Origin: Thauera sp.
Lineage (GTDB): Bacteria; Pseudomonadota; Gammaproteobacteria; Burkholderiales; Rhodocyclaceae
Length of the DNA: 45,306 nt
NCBI GenBank assembly: GCA_003446655.1
Contig: DMCZ01000243.1
Coordinates: 1 to 45,306 of the forward strand
Direction: 5' to 3'
Below are positions 45,234-45,306 of the stretch, one piece after another. How positions within the stretch are numbered: the stretch's first letter is position 1; every line of letters begins with the position of its first letter. A model generated the notes under the pieces. That model did not search any database and was not told the origin of the DNA. It saw only the letters and a program-made list of their open reading frames with translations. Made by a program: the position numbers and the translations under genes.

Positions 45234-45306
45234 GCGCACCTCTTCAGCGCTGCGGCGGTTTCGATTGAAGCGGTGGCGGTGCTGGAGTGGGAGTTGAGGT
45301 GGGTGT

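Overview
The window is a gene-dense, high-GC stretch of a bacterial chromosome. Gene content and gene order point to a betaproteobacterium of the Rhodocyclales type (Thauera/Azoarcus-like). The pointers are the Rnf operon next to nth, flhDC-motAB followed by two cheV genes and cheYZA, xseA-sodB, exbBD-lpxK-Trm112-kdsB-adk-pfp, and a gcvTHP operon with a tandem glycine riboswitch. The placement is inferred from synteny and protein character, not from a search. I see no insertion sequence, phage gene, tRNA, rRNA or CRISPR array.

Layout. (1) 1-4.8 kb: an RlmN/Cfr-family radical SAM enzyme, then a copper island with a periplasmic DUF411 protein divergent from copA-cueR; a CueR-type promoter with a 19-bp spacer precedes copA. 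(2) 4.8-12.6 kb, minus strand: a class-V aminotransferase, and the operon rnfABCDGE-nth-DUF1841 with many 4-bp ATGA overlaps. (3) 12.7-23.8 kb: a Nudix hydrolase, then the motility and chemotaxis region: an HDOD/pseudo-receiver/GGDEF protein, flhDC, motAB, cheV-cheV, cheY, cheZ, cheA. I find sigma-28-like promoters before the GGDEF gene, motA and the first cheV. (4) 23.9-28.3 kb, minus strand: transaldolase, truC, sodB and xseA; an IscR-like operator overlaps the sodB promoter. (5) 28.6-35.2 kb, plus strand: exbBD, lpxK, a Trm112-like protein, kdsB, adk, a PPi-type phosphofructokinase and a DASS-family anion transporter. (6) 35.3-40.1 kb: a fused GH17-GT2 membrane protein (NdvB-like) and a separate GH17 membrane protein (NdvC-like), with a small divergent membrane protein between them; this looks like a cyclic beta-glucan locus. 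(7) 40.3-45.1 kb, minus strand: gcvT-gcvH-gcvP under a tandem glycine riboswitch. A strong outward promoter with an AT-rich upstream element sits at the right edge.

How the genes work together. CueR should sense Cu(I) and activate copA. FlhDC should switch on a flagellar regulon, and the sigma-28-like sites suggest that the c-di-GMP enzyme, the stator and the chemotaxis core belong to its late class. Rnf couples ferredoxin and NADH redox to an ion gradient, which fits a metabolically versatile, possibly nitrogen-fixing or aromatic-degrading lifestyle (inference). The most unusual items are the beta-glucan locus with its small membrane protein, the CheZ with a duplicated CheY-binding-like peptide, and several operator-like palindromes not yet tied to a regulator.
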